From: Paratinospora sagittata
Taxonomy: Eukaryota; Streptophyta; Magnoliopsida; Ranunculales; Menispermaceae
Assembly: GCA_035771175.1 (NCBI GenBank)
Contig: CM069598.1
Location: 10,070,668 to 10,134,667 of the forward strand
Length of the DNA stretch: 64,000 nucleotides
Direction: 5' to 3'
The notes below the pieces were generated by a model. That model was given only the letters and a program-made list of their open reading frames with translations, ran no database searches and was not told the origin of the DNA. Positions 11,921-21,512 of the stretch are shown here, one piece after another. The first letter of the stretch is position 1, and every line of letters starts with the position of its first letter. Both the position numbers and the translations under genes were made by a program.

Positions 11921-12342
11921 TTTTTGTCACACCCCAGTACACAGCACACCGCAGTGTCTAGTACCTTCGGGATGTGATGGGTACGCATACCCCAGCCATT
12001 GCATACCACATAATATTGTCTCATCCCAGTACACAGCCCACCGCAGCGTCTAGTACCCCCGGGATCATTTATCCACACTGTTCACTATTCATAAATAGTG
12101 CAAGGCATCCCCCAGGTTCGATTCAAACTATAGGTTGTGAGTTCGAATCTGGGGGAGGCCCTATACTATTCATGAATAGTAAATAGTGTGGACAAATGAT
12201 CCCGGGGGTACTAGACGCTGCGGTGGGTTGTGTACTGGGATGAGACAATATTATGTGGTATGTAATGGCTGGGGTATGCGTACCCATCACATCCTGGGGT
12301 ACTAGACATTGCGGTGTGCTGTGTACTGGGGTGTGACAAAAA
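11921..12342. mobile_element. 422-bp foldback (palindromic) element
   Basis: The two halves are imperfect reverse complements over about 210 bp each. The outer ends TTTTTGTCACACCCCAGTAC (11921) and its complement ending GTGTGACAAAAA (12342) match almost perfectly. Each arm carries a twofold internal repeat containing CCGCAGYGTCTAGTACC. The centre (about 12113-12154) has GGTTCGATTC facing GAGTTCGAATCT, both like the B box of tRNA-type polymerase III promoters. There is no coding capacity. It abuts, and probably truncated, the start of LTR copy F. It could be a foldback/MITE-type transposon or a head-to-head duplication of another repeat. Confidence 0.75.
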
Positions 12343-12346
12343 GGCC

Positions 12347-14487
12347 TAGGCTGACGTCATGACCGGCACAGTATACTATACACTGTACATACCCATATAT
12401 AGTATATAATACCCTGTCAGCCTTCACGTAGTCTCACAATCCTTCCCAAAATTTATAGAAATTTTTTTTCCTAATATACCACAAATCAAATCCCATATAG
12501 ATCTCTATACTCATTCCATTCATTCACACATCCCATTTTCATTTCATCATCCAATATATTTAGCTATATATATGCCCACACATCCTATCTAGATGATAAT
12601 ACATATATATAATGTGTGATAAGTATAAATATCAAAATAACAAAAGTTATTTCCTCTAAGCATACATACACATACCAGGCGAAGGCTCACGTGAATATCA
12701 TTCTCGGATTTTCCTTTTCCCTTCAACTCAATACCCGAAATATTTGAGGAAATAGAGTGAGCAAACAACAGCTCAATGAATATAGTTCTTGAGATGACAA
12801 TTATATACATTTAGAGAAATGTGACATTTAAAATCATTTCAAACACTTATTCAACACATGCAGCATTCAACGAATATATTATACATGTCAACAACATAAA
12901 TTTCATGAGTTTTCCATAACACAATGCACAATCTCCCTCCTCCACAAGGCAAGAGAGCGAGGACTCTCATTACCCAATTCACAGTCATTTCAAGGATCGC
13001 AACCCTTGTTAGGACAAACCTACTGACAATGAGGACTCGCAAAACCTCATCCGGGTCTAATTCCTAACGAAATGACATCATTACAAACTCCAATTTCTAA
13101 AATCAGTTTGCATGATCCATAAAACTCAATGCATTATATATAACTATCACATGCATACAATCAAACATTTTATATGCGTACAATGCCATACAAGAACCAA
13201 ATCAAGAAAACTATACTCACAGTACAACACGTTCAACTTAAACCCAATCATCGTCGCTTTCGAGTTCAGCTCCAAGTTAAATCCAACTAATTTAACCTGT
13301 CACAATCACTCCATAATTCAATTTCACTTATTCATATCTATTTACATCTTTAATTTCTCAACTCACTTCAAATCACGAATAATAAATCCATTTAGGACTC
13401 ATAAGCAGTTGAAGAAACTATTATATCGTTTCTGTGGTCAATCTAGATATTTTCACAAGAAAGAACAGTGAAAATAGATTTCCAAATCCTATTTTCACGA
13501 CACCATATACTTAGTTACTAAAACTATCAAATCATATCCAAAAATAACAATCTTAGCATCGAAACGTCCGGAATTCAGTTCTCTACGAATCTATGATTTC
13601 AAATCACAGTTCACATCACTGTTTACAGTACTATTCACTATTTATTATTCACATCATTGTTTACTATTATGATTTCAAATCACAGTTCACATCACAATTC
13701 AAATCACTGTTTACAGTACTATTACTATTCACTATTCACTATTTATATCACTATTCATAGTACTATTCGTCACTATTCATTCGAAACATGTAAATTGTAT
13801 TAAAATTGTCAAACGGTCTCCAAAAATCATGAAATGGAATCTAACCACATATTCGGGGTCCCGAACCGTCTAAGGAGTGTTTTTCTACCTTTCTAGCGGA
13901 TTTTCATTCACGTTGGGTCAAAACTCCAATTTGTCAAAACGTCGTAAAACGGCTCCCACAGTAAAAATTACTCCGCTAGAAAGTTTACATCTAGCTTAGA
14001 TATCAATTTTACGAAGAAATAGAGTGGAAATCACTTACCGCAGGTCCTAATTTAGCGCGAATCCCGCGTTTCCCTCTTTTTCTTCTTCTTTCTTTCTTCT
14101 CGGTCTTCCGCTCTCTGCAACTGCTTTCCTGCATTTAATTTTTTTTCTTTTTTCTTTTTTTTAATTTAATACATACGAGCACTGTTCACCGTAGTACCGT
14201 GAACAATGCCCGCAAATGAACAGTATTTAATTGTTATTTTATTCTTTCTTCCTTTATTCCTTTTTTTCTTCTTCTCTACACTCAATTCACATATTGAATT
14301 AACCAACCCCATAAATTAATCATCTGCTTTCTTTACTAACCATACACACGTATATTTGGCTCTTACGTATAAAATACGTGTATTCTCAAGCATATATTTT
14401 GCTCCTATGTATAAAATACGTATAAGATATATCTCGATATACGTGTAATTGAACGTATGTATTTAATTAAAATTACGGGGTATTACA
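12347..14487 (+). mobile_element. Family-1 LTR, copy F (5' truncated)
   Basis: Picks up the family-1 sequence at TAGGCTGACGTCATGACCGG, about 18 bp inside the normal start, and runs to ACGGGGTATTACA at 14487. It parallels copy C along its length but has a shorter CTATTCA tract, a different hairpin region, and a GTACCGTGAACA segment at about 14183-14225. The foldback element adjoins its broken left end. No reading frame of significance. Confidence 0.8.
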
Positions 14488-15100
14488 ATTTTGATTTATG
14501 CAATTTTAACGATCTCCACTTTAGATTAAGATCTAACTATTCATCACAATCACAAATTCCACAAAACATGATTGATCAACTATTGTCATCATCTTGAGGA
14601 ACCATTCTTCAAGACTCATGAGCACCCACACATGCACACATTGATGATATATGTGTCTCAACTAGACCATCAACTCATATATCATTTGTTAGGTGAGCAT
14701 GGATCTCAACTAGTATTAATATTATTTTTAACTTAACTACCGCTATGTTAAGGTATTGGATTTCTCTAGAAAGCCTTGACACTAATGAGGATGCAATATC
14801 CTAATTTACGTTTCATGCAATGAACTTATCCATATTCACGTGGGAAACTATTAATTATTTTGGTCTACACAATCTCAACATCAAAAGAGAGGGATTAAAA
14901 AAGAAACAAACCACTCTCACTACATCGATCAATTTGGGTTTTTTTGAGGGATCGATCAGTGCACTCTTTTAAGAAGTCAAAGCCTTTTTCTTACTAATAT
15001 ATAGCTTAATATACATTGTCGGGCACTATAGGTTTTTACATGGTCTTAAAGATAATCATGATCATCAAGTTAACGATTGATAGTATTGTTAACAATACTA
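14488..15100 (+). repeat. Dispersed repeat with LTR-end and tRNA-Met primer-site-like sequence
   Basis: The part at about 14820-15060 resembles 35030-35295: both have TTTTGGTCYACAC, CATCAAAAGAGAGGG, and a terminal CATTGTCSGGCAYTA. Here the end reads TTTTTACATGGTCTTAAAG, and at the other copy AACAAGGTATTAAAGC. The boundary resembles an LTR end followed by a degraded TGGTATCAGAGC primer site. No coding frame is left. Confidence 0.4.
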
Positions 15101-15148
15101 TCTAAAATTTGAGTAAAATAGCCGACCCATGTAGTTGGTGAGTATACC

Positions 15149-15347
15149 TTCGAGAAATATAGTCGAGATGTTCGTCATTGAAGCCGATCAAAGGAGGAAG
15201 AACCAGTTCCTTAATAATTGAACTTCCATTATGGTAATTTAATGCACCGTTATCACCAACCCCGTCCATTAGTAAACTCTTCAACAGATTCATCAAACTC
15301 ATGGCGATCTTATCATCATATTCTGCAATTCCTCTATGGCTGAACAT
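15149..15347 (-). pseudogene. F-box/LRR-like exon fragment
   Basis: The minus-strand frame contains IIKELVLPPLIGFNDEHLDY followed by ISR and then a good donor (AAG|GTATAC). The matching exon of the gene at 38.6-39.5 kb reads ITEFVLPPGINFRDDHLLY plus ISQR at its own donor, so the two are relatives. I see no F-box exon on the 5' side and no following exon on the 3' side. It looks like an isolated gene fragment, possibly moved by a transposon. The ATG at 15345-15347 may just be the first Met inside the exon. Confidence 0.45.
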
Positions 15348-15710
15348 AGTTTAAATCATATATCTTATATATATATAGTAGTTTGGTAGATTAATTAGAA
15401 TTAGAAAGTTCTTTTTAAAAAAAAATCAGATTTAGAAAATTCGAGATTGAATTCAACTGTATTCGGAAGTTAATTGTCGTCCTTAGTTGAAAAGGACTCA
15501 AAAAGCATTGCCGTGTCTTTAACATTTAATCGATAATTTAATAATAATTACAATGTAGGATTTCTAAATTAATTGGATTAATTTTTTTTTAAGCAAAAAC
15601 CAATCTTATCTAATATTATATATCTTGAAGGAAAATGTTAATCTAACTAACTACACACCTTCCTTAATCGACATGTGTCAACACATATCGCTTTCTTCCT
15701 TTTTTTTTTT

Positions 15711-15985
15711 GGGAAAATACAAAATTATTCAACTAGGGTATCACGTCCACTTCAAACCCACTAATTCCTACACCAACTAGGTGAGACAATACGAATCCAT
15801 ATACTGCGTTTGAAAATCTCTCTATGCACAATGCATACCACGATCATTTCCTGTTTGAAAAATTATTGCCTCCAAGACTTGAACCTGTGTTGTGTATTTA
15901 GGGGATCTGGAGTATCTACATCTTGTTTACGCCTCGTTAGCAATATATCTCCTACTCCGACTCTTCTTTTTCAACTTGGAAGGGC
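15711..15985 (-). mobile_element. Possible tRNA-derived SINE
   Basis: Read on the minus strand this has TTGCTAACGAGGC (A-box-like), then CAGGTTCAAGTCTTGGAG (B-box-like), and ends near an A run (the T run at 15701-15710). I could not identify a clean target duplication, so the limits are approximate. It could instead be an unrelated repeat with a chance B box. Confidence 0.35.
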
Positions 15986-16157
15986 AAAGGTAATAATTTT
16001 GATTCAATGTCTTATTATGAGTTTTGTTTGAAGTTTTAGTAGTATTTGTCTTTTTCTTTCAATATCACTCTATTTTTTTTTTAGCTTTACAATTTTTAGT
16101 TCTAAAAAATTAACTTTATTTTTCCCAGCTCTACTTTTGTAAGAGATTATTTTAAAA

Positions 16158-16530
16158 GTATTGTTTAGTAACAAAAATAATCCAACCTCTTATTTTAAAA
16201 TATTAAAAATAGAAATTAATTATTATATTGTAATCATATGCTATATTCATTAAATTAAGAATTATTTTATATTAATTATCACTTACTAAATTTGAATTGT
16301 GACAAATTATTCTATATAATGATTAATACAAATTTGGTTTGTCACAAATTATTCATAATATAGTTGGATCATCCTTTATTACAAGTAGAGGATAAACCTC
16401 TACTATTTGTCAACCTCTATTTTATTTAGAGGTTGACAAATTATTACTAAACACTCTAATTTTTTTCAACCTCTCTTTTAATTAAAATTTAAAGAAATTA
16501 GATGTTAGAATTAGAGTTACCAAACGCTTC
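16158..16530. repeat. Possible MITE containing a perfect 15-bp hairpin
   Basis: AT-rich segment whose ends GTATTGTTTAGTAAC (16158) and GTTACCAAACGCTTC (16530) are imperfect inverted repeats. Inside, 16405-16419 and 16427-16441 are exact 15-bp inverted arms (ATTTGTCAACCTCTA). The size and composition suit a hAT- or Mutator-type MITE, but I cannot define a target duplication. Confidence 0.35.
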
Positions 16531-17688
16531 CCTAATTATAAAGATGCTATAAAAACTCCAAATAAACTCATAATAGGACTTCAAATCAAGATTGTCACTT
16601 TTGTCATTTCAAGTTGCAAAATTACAAAACCTATAGCACAGACATCAACATACTTCACCTAAACTCTCCTCAATTGGACAAACTTGTTTACAAAACATGT
16701 CTTTATCCAACATTGATCTACTACCAAGATATAAATGCATTATACTAGAAATTAAATCTAATGAACATGTTCTGTCCAAAAAAATAAAAAAAATCTAATG
16801 AACATGATGGATGCAGCACAGTGGAATATATCACTGTAGTTACCTTTGATTTTTGTTTTAAAATTTCACTAATTAAGGGATTTAGTTCAATTCAATTTGC
16901 AGTTTAAGACCTCTCTCTAAATATAATTTAGATTAGCTTACTCTGAAGAAAATAAGAAAATTATTTAAACGCAAGATTGGGGTTGTGGGTCCAAAAGAAT
17001 GTGGCATGTGAGATGTTTTTATGATAGGGAGGAGCCAATATTGAATTGAAAACCGCAACAACAGCATTATCTTAGGAGAGATCCAAAACATGATAAAAGA
17101 TGATGTTGGATTGATTGTCACCACATGAAGTGTATGACAAAATATCCCCAATTATACATAGCCCCTTGACCCCACTCCCATAAGATTATAACATATATAT
17201 AACTACATAAATATTAAACAATCGACCCCTTTAATTTTTTTCACTTGATCATCTAATACATTATTGAAAGCTCTTACACACAAATGTGAAAGAAGTAAAA
17301 CCAACCAACCAAAACCACTGTTCTTTTATGCTTATATTGGTCATGAAAGGGTGTTAAAATTGGTAGCTTTTATAGCTGTTTTAGTTATTGCCTTCATCAC
17401 AAGCACAAGAAAAAGCTGAGCACCAGCCACCAGCTTCCAAATCCTTCACAACTATGCAACACCCCATGCTGTCCACTTAACTTAAAGTATCACTATTACT
17501 AAACAACTATGTATAAGAGGGCAACCAAAAAATGCCCCAAAACTCACTGGCCTCAACAAGAAGAATAGTAGTACTACTACTACTACTAATACCACTAGAT
17601 TCATCATCCACAAGCCTTCTACACATACCCTTCTATGGAAGGAATTGTCTATAAAACCTGCAGAACAAGCACCCAATTCCCTGAAAAG
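16531..17688. other. Intergenic region upstream of the small + strand gene
   Basis: AT-rich, with no convincing exon. TATAAG at about 17512-17517 lies about 175 bp ahead of the proposed start codon and could be a promoter element. CTACTACTACTACTACTAAT at about 17570 is a short trinucleotide repeat likely in the 5' leader. Confidence 0.5.
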
Positions 17689-18051
17689 ATGGCTGCAACT
17701 GCTCCAGTCAAGATAGGCACAAGAGGCACTGTGGGATCTTTACTCTTGCAAGAATTTGAGTACTTTAGCCAACTCGAATCGGGCTGCCATGAAAACCATC
17801 AAAAACCTCAAGTGCAAATCACAGATGTTGCTGCCACAAATGGTGAAGGAGGGTCAGGAACAAAGTCTGGTTTTTTTCTGATCATGACCCCAAAGTGGAA
17901 GAAGAAAAAAGTTGGTGGTAGCTGCGGTAGCGGGTTTCTTCCGGGCATTTGTTCTACGGTGGAAGTTGCAGAGTCCACTACTAGGCCAAATGGGATTCCT
18001 GGGTTCAGCTACAGGAATTTAAAAACAGACATGAAAAGGTTGCAAGGTTAG
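17689..18051 (+). CDS. Small plant protein of unknown function (120 aa)
   Basis: Single-exon frame from ATG 17689 (MAATAPVKIGTRGTVGSLLL) to TAG 18049-18051. An upstream in-frame ATG at 17635 is possible but leads a less conserved-looking stretch. The N-terminus (residues 6-30) matches the pattern VKIGxxGTVxSLLxxE that is also present in the adjacent minus-strand gene. A TPKWKKKK segment lies near residue 66-73. No signal peptide, membrane span or known catalytic motif is visible. The pattern looks like a small plant-specific family with a conserved N-terminal KxGxxGTxxSL motif, function unknown to me. Its stop codon overlaps the stop of the opposite gene. Confidence 0.6.
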   Translation: MAATAPVKIGTRGTVGSLLLQEFEYFSQLESGCHENHQKPQVQITDVAATNGEGGSGTKSGFFLIMTPKWKKKKVGGSCGSGFLPGICSTVEVAESTTRPNGIPGFSYRNLKTDMKRLQG

Positions 18052-18539
18052 CTAAAGGACTGCGAAAGCTTTGAGAATCCGAGCTTCTTAAGCCGGTTGG
18101 CTATAGGATTCGACCATTTATTCGGGTTCCCACATTTCAAGTCCACAACATCCCCAATGTTAGATACTTTCTTCTCAGACTTCTCTCCAATATCACCACA
18201 AGTGTCATCAGAACCAAGCATCGGAACCAGATGAATGCTCTTTGTGCTTCTACCGTGTCTGGTTTTTGGAGAAATCTCATGGTTTCTATGGTTGATGCTT
18301 CTGCTGCTACTTGCTTCATTTGATGAGATTCTTGGCAGCAGTCTTTTAGGAGTTATACTCACAACACCACAAGGAACTGAAACAGAGGCCATAGGAGGTT
18401 TTCTTTTAGATGACTTTGGTATCTGTTGTTTGCATTTCATCGAGTTCAATTCCCAGTTCATCAGAGAACTTATTGTTCCTGTGGCTCCCACCTTGATAGA
18501 GCCTCCTTTGCCCTTGATAACATCAAGTTTCTGAGCCAT
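18048..18539 (-). CDS. Small plant protein of unknown function (163 aa), related to its neighbour
   Basis: Minus-strand frame from ATG 18537-18539 (MAQKLDVIKGKGGSIKVGAT) to TAA at 18048-18050. Residues 13-30 have GGSIKVGATGTISSL, the same motif as residues 6-20 of the convergent gene, followed by a basic Ser-rich middle with SITPKRLLPR and a C-terminal PIANRLKKLGF. It is rich in Ser/Lys and predicted largely disordered, with no membrane span. The first ATG-like extension upstream has only a TTG, so I chose 18539. The 5' leader probably extends, perhaps with an intron, toward about 19450. Confidence 0.65.
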   Translation of the reverse strand: MAQKLDVIKGKGGSIKVGATGTISSLMNWELNSMKCKQQIPKSSKRKPPMASVSVPCGVVSITPKRLLPRISSNEASSSRSINHRNHEISPKTRHGRSTKSIHLVPMLGSDDTCGDIGEKSEKKVSNIGDVVDLKCGNPNKWSNPIANRLKKLGFSKLSQSFS

Positions 18540-20319
18540 TTTCCTCTCAATCCTCCTAGATTCAGAAAAGATCAAGTTTTGCTGAAACTATCACTAGCAT
18601 AAGCAGATGAGAAGCCAGTTAAGCAGGATCACCACTCAGTTCAATAGAAATTTACTACTACTACTACTACTATATATATATTTATTTATATATAACAGAA
18701 ATATATTGGAATTCCTATCTTTTTATATAGTTTAAATGCATGATTTCTGTATAGGATTCTCAAAAAATGTGATTTATTCAATGTTAAATTTAAGGGAAAA
18801 GGGGAGAGAGAAAATATATAAGCAATTCCAATAAGACATAAGATAGAACCCAAGAACAAAATAGAGTGAAAAAACACATTTTGATAGGTCAATCTGATGT
18901 TTAAAAAAAAAAAAAAAAAACTGTCAATCCAAACAGAACATTGAGACTTCTTGCTCATAAGAGTAAAAATCTAAGAATCCTCTAGGATCAATAAAGCATA
19001 AGCAAATAAGAAATCCATCCATCAAGATATTAAACTTAACTACTGAATAACTGAATTCAGTGATAAACTAACAGAACTGAAATCAATCAGGATCCAAGAA
19101 ATCTTACAGAACTGAGAATCCAACAACTGAGTATCCTGATTAAGCTCAAATCTTACATGAAATCAACATAAAAAATAAAAAAATAAATCGCCTTTTTTTT
19201 TTGTCAATTAGAAGCACGAGAATCTAATAGAATAGAGATTAACACAAAATTAACCCAGCAAATCTACAACGTATCTTCATCAGATCATCAAGCAATAAAA
19301 CCACCACCACCACCAGTATTTAAAAAAATCAAAAAGTTAAAATAAAATTAAAGATCGACGCACCGGCAAGCCACCAGCAATCACCATTAAACTGTTATTA
19401 AATCTCCCAATAAACAAACCCTAAAAGCCATTCAAAATCGCCAATGCCTTGCGGCGAGAATTTAGGTAATAATATATTCATCGCGCTCCAGCTCCTAAGA
19501 ACCACTCAGATATGATGACATCCTCGAGATGCAATGACTCATTTCGAGATATATCTTACGGTTCTAATTAGAGACAATGATCCGCGCGGGCTCGATCGGT
19601 GCGTCCAAAAACGAAGTTTTCAGTAATGCGATGTTGATGAGTGATGCATGATTGTCAGAGCACGTGGATACCACGTGTTTCTCATGAGAGATACAATTTT
19701 ATGGTAACTTAAAAGTATAATTTAAAGCTTACAAATAAAAACATCGTTTGAAATTATTAATAATTTTTTTTTTTATTATTATGGTTCTTACTAATCGTTT
19801 TATAGCACGAGGCTAAAAACACTTCAATACCATTAGACAACATGATGGTAGATAGCACGGTTCGGATTCGAATCCCTTTCCTATTATTAATAATTATTTA
19901 TTTAAATTGAGCCATATTAATTTTATTTTAGGATTTTTGAACCAAAGGTCACACTAATTTTGTCTCCCTCATCAATCAATCGATTAAGTGAAAAAAAAAA
20001 AAGTCAAATGCCTTTTTAAAAAATAAAGTGAATTGGACTTTACAGAAAAGTTTTGAAAAAGAGTTGAATTTGTATTAAAAAAAATAGTGGATTATGATTG
20101 ATAGTATTTGGATCAACTAATTAAGTATATCTTTAATAAACAATTGAAAATGCACTATAGTCAAGTTTTTATTTCAAACCTCCAACTACTTACAATTTTA
20201 TTTGTAACTTTTGTGTATCTTTCAGCAATCTCATCGATTATTTAATAATACCTACTATTACTATTACTTATTTTATTAGTCAAAAATCTTATGAAGGAGG
20301 GGTGCTAATCATTTGTTTG
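18540..20319. other. Intergenic/5' leader of the minus-strand gene, no other gene seen
   Basis: Contains simple repeats (TACTACTACTA at about 18654-18672, poly-A at 18904-18920) and AT-rich sequence. At about 19765-19880 a T run and GGTTCGGATTCGAATCC on the right resemble a minus-strand SINE-like piece, but the A box and duplications are not clear. No exon with homology could be recognised. Confidence 0.5.
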
Positions 20320-20589
20320 GTTTAGGGTTTAAAGTTTAAAATTTAGTTATTTGCAAAGATGGGTGCAGGTATGTGATGGTTCTTTCATTCCTCCAAATAC
20401 TATTGAGGAATGTTTTGTGTTTACGAGATTTCTCCATCATTTTAGGAAGAATTTGGAAATTGGTCTTATAGTGTCCATGGCAACTTTGTGGGTGGTTTGG
20501 TTAGAAAGGATGAGAAGGACATTTGAAAATGTGATGAAAGATCCTTGGAGTTTTTGGGAATAGATGCTGCTATTACTGCTTCTTTCAAG
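20320..20589 (+). pseudogene. LINE (L1-type) ORF2 C-terminal remnant, left part
   Basis: The frame at 20351-20563 ends VSMATLWVVWLERMRRTFEN, the WxxWxERNxRxFE signature found near the C-terminus of plant L1 LINE ORF2 and derived zf-RVT proteins. It is truncated at its 5' side, so no polymerase motif is present. The 3' part resumes after the hAT-like insertion at 20590-21292. Confidence 0.6.
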
Positions 20590-21292
20590 CAGAGGCGTAG
20601 CCAAAAATTTTATTTAGAATGAGCTAAAAACTTTTTTAAACAAATCTCGATGGTATTAAGATATGTAAATAACTAATTTCAAATGATAAGTATGTATAGT
20701 CACGTATTTAATTGTAACTTTTACGATTAGTTTATTATTTTTTTTCAGTAAAAAAAATATTAATTTAAATTGCAAAAATTTGTAACTACATATGCAACTA
20801 TATATGTGTATCCATTAGATCATTTATTGCACATTTTAAGATATGTTAATTGTTAATATCTAAAGGATATGCGTGTGTAGTTATTATGAATATAGCTAAG
20901 CATTATTATAAATAAAGGGTTCAGTTAACATTGTAAATCGATGCTTAGTGACAAATTCAGAAAAGTGTGTTTTTAAGTGTTTATATGTAAATTTTTTATT
21001 TGAATGTGATTATAATTTGTTCGATATTATATTTTGATAAATTAATATTTTTAATAATTTTCTTTTTATTTAATTAGATTATTTTAATTTTTTATATAAT
21101 TTGATAAATTAATATTTAACTCACCACTAGTTAATCAGGGGTATTATTTCTTCTAAAAAATAATCATAAATTAATACTTAGTATATTTATATTTAATAAT
21201 TATCTATTTCATATGGGAGGCTGCCAGCTCCTTGGGCTATATATATATATATATATGGGGGGTGGGGTAGCGGGTACTATTGCTCCGCCCTG
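20590..21292. mobile_element. hAT-like non-autonomous element (703 bp)
   Basis: Left end CAGAGGCGTAGCCA and right end TTGCTCCGCCCTG are terminal inverted repeats of the CAGRGGCGGAGC type common in plant hAT elements. The flanks CTTTCAAG (20582-20589) and CCTCCAAG (21293-21300) match at 6 of 8 positions, as for an old 8-bp target duplication. The inside is AT-rich and non-coding, with (AT)n at 21237-21256. It splits a LINE remnant. Confidence 0.6.
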
Positions 21293-21300
21293 CCTCCAAG

Positions 21301-21512
21301 ATCTCGAGAGGTTTTTCGGTGGTGAAATGGTTTTGTAGTTGGTTTACTTGTTTGAAGTAATTGTATGACAATGGTAGGCTTAAAGGATATGGTTTGGATG
21401 TTATTTTATGGTTGTATTTCGGCGGAAGATAGTTTACCTGGTTTCTGTAACTATGTAACCTTTTTTTCTTTATACTTAATATAATATTTTAAAAATAAAT
21501 AAATAAATAAAC
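21301..21512 (+). mobile_element. LINE 3' tail, right part
   Basis: Continues the LINE remnant after the hAT-like element. It ends TTTCTGTAACTATGTAACC, a pyrimidine stretch, ATACTTAATATAATATTTT and an AATAAATAAATAAA tail, as plant L1 3' ends do. Confidence 0.5.

Noticed and set aside
12110..12155. Possible tRNA at the centre of the foldback element
   Set aside because: The B-box-like sequences are part of the inverted repeat, and no cloverleaf is possible.
18235..18534. 99-codon plus-strand hydrophobic frame
   Set aside because: It is antisense to the 163-aa minus-strand gene, which has the recognisable shared motif and normal start.
19848..19885. Possible tRNA gene (GGTTCGGATTCGAATCC)
   Set aside because: Only a B-box-like palindrome is present. 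No acceptor stem, A box or anticodon arm can be built around it.
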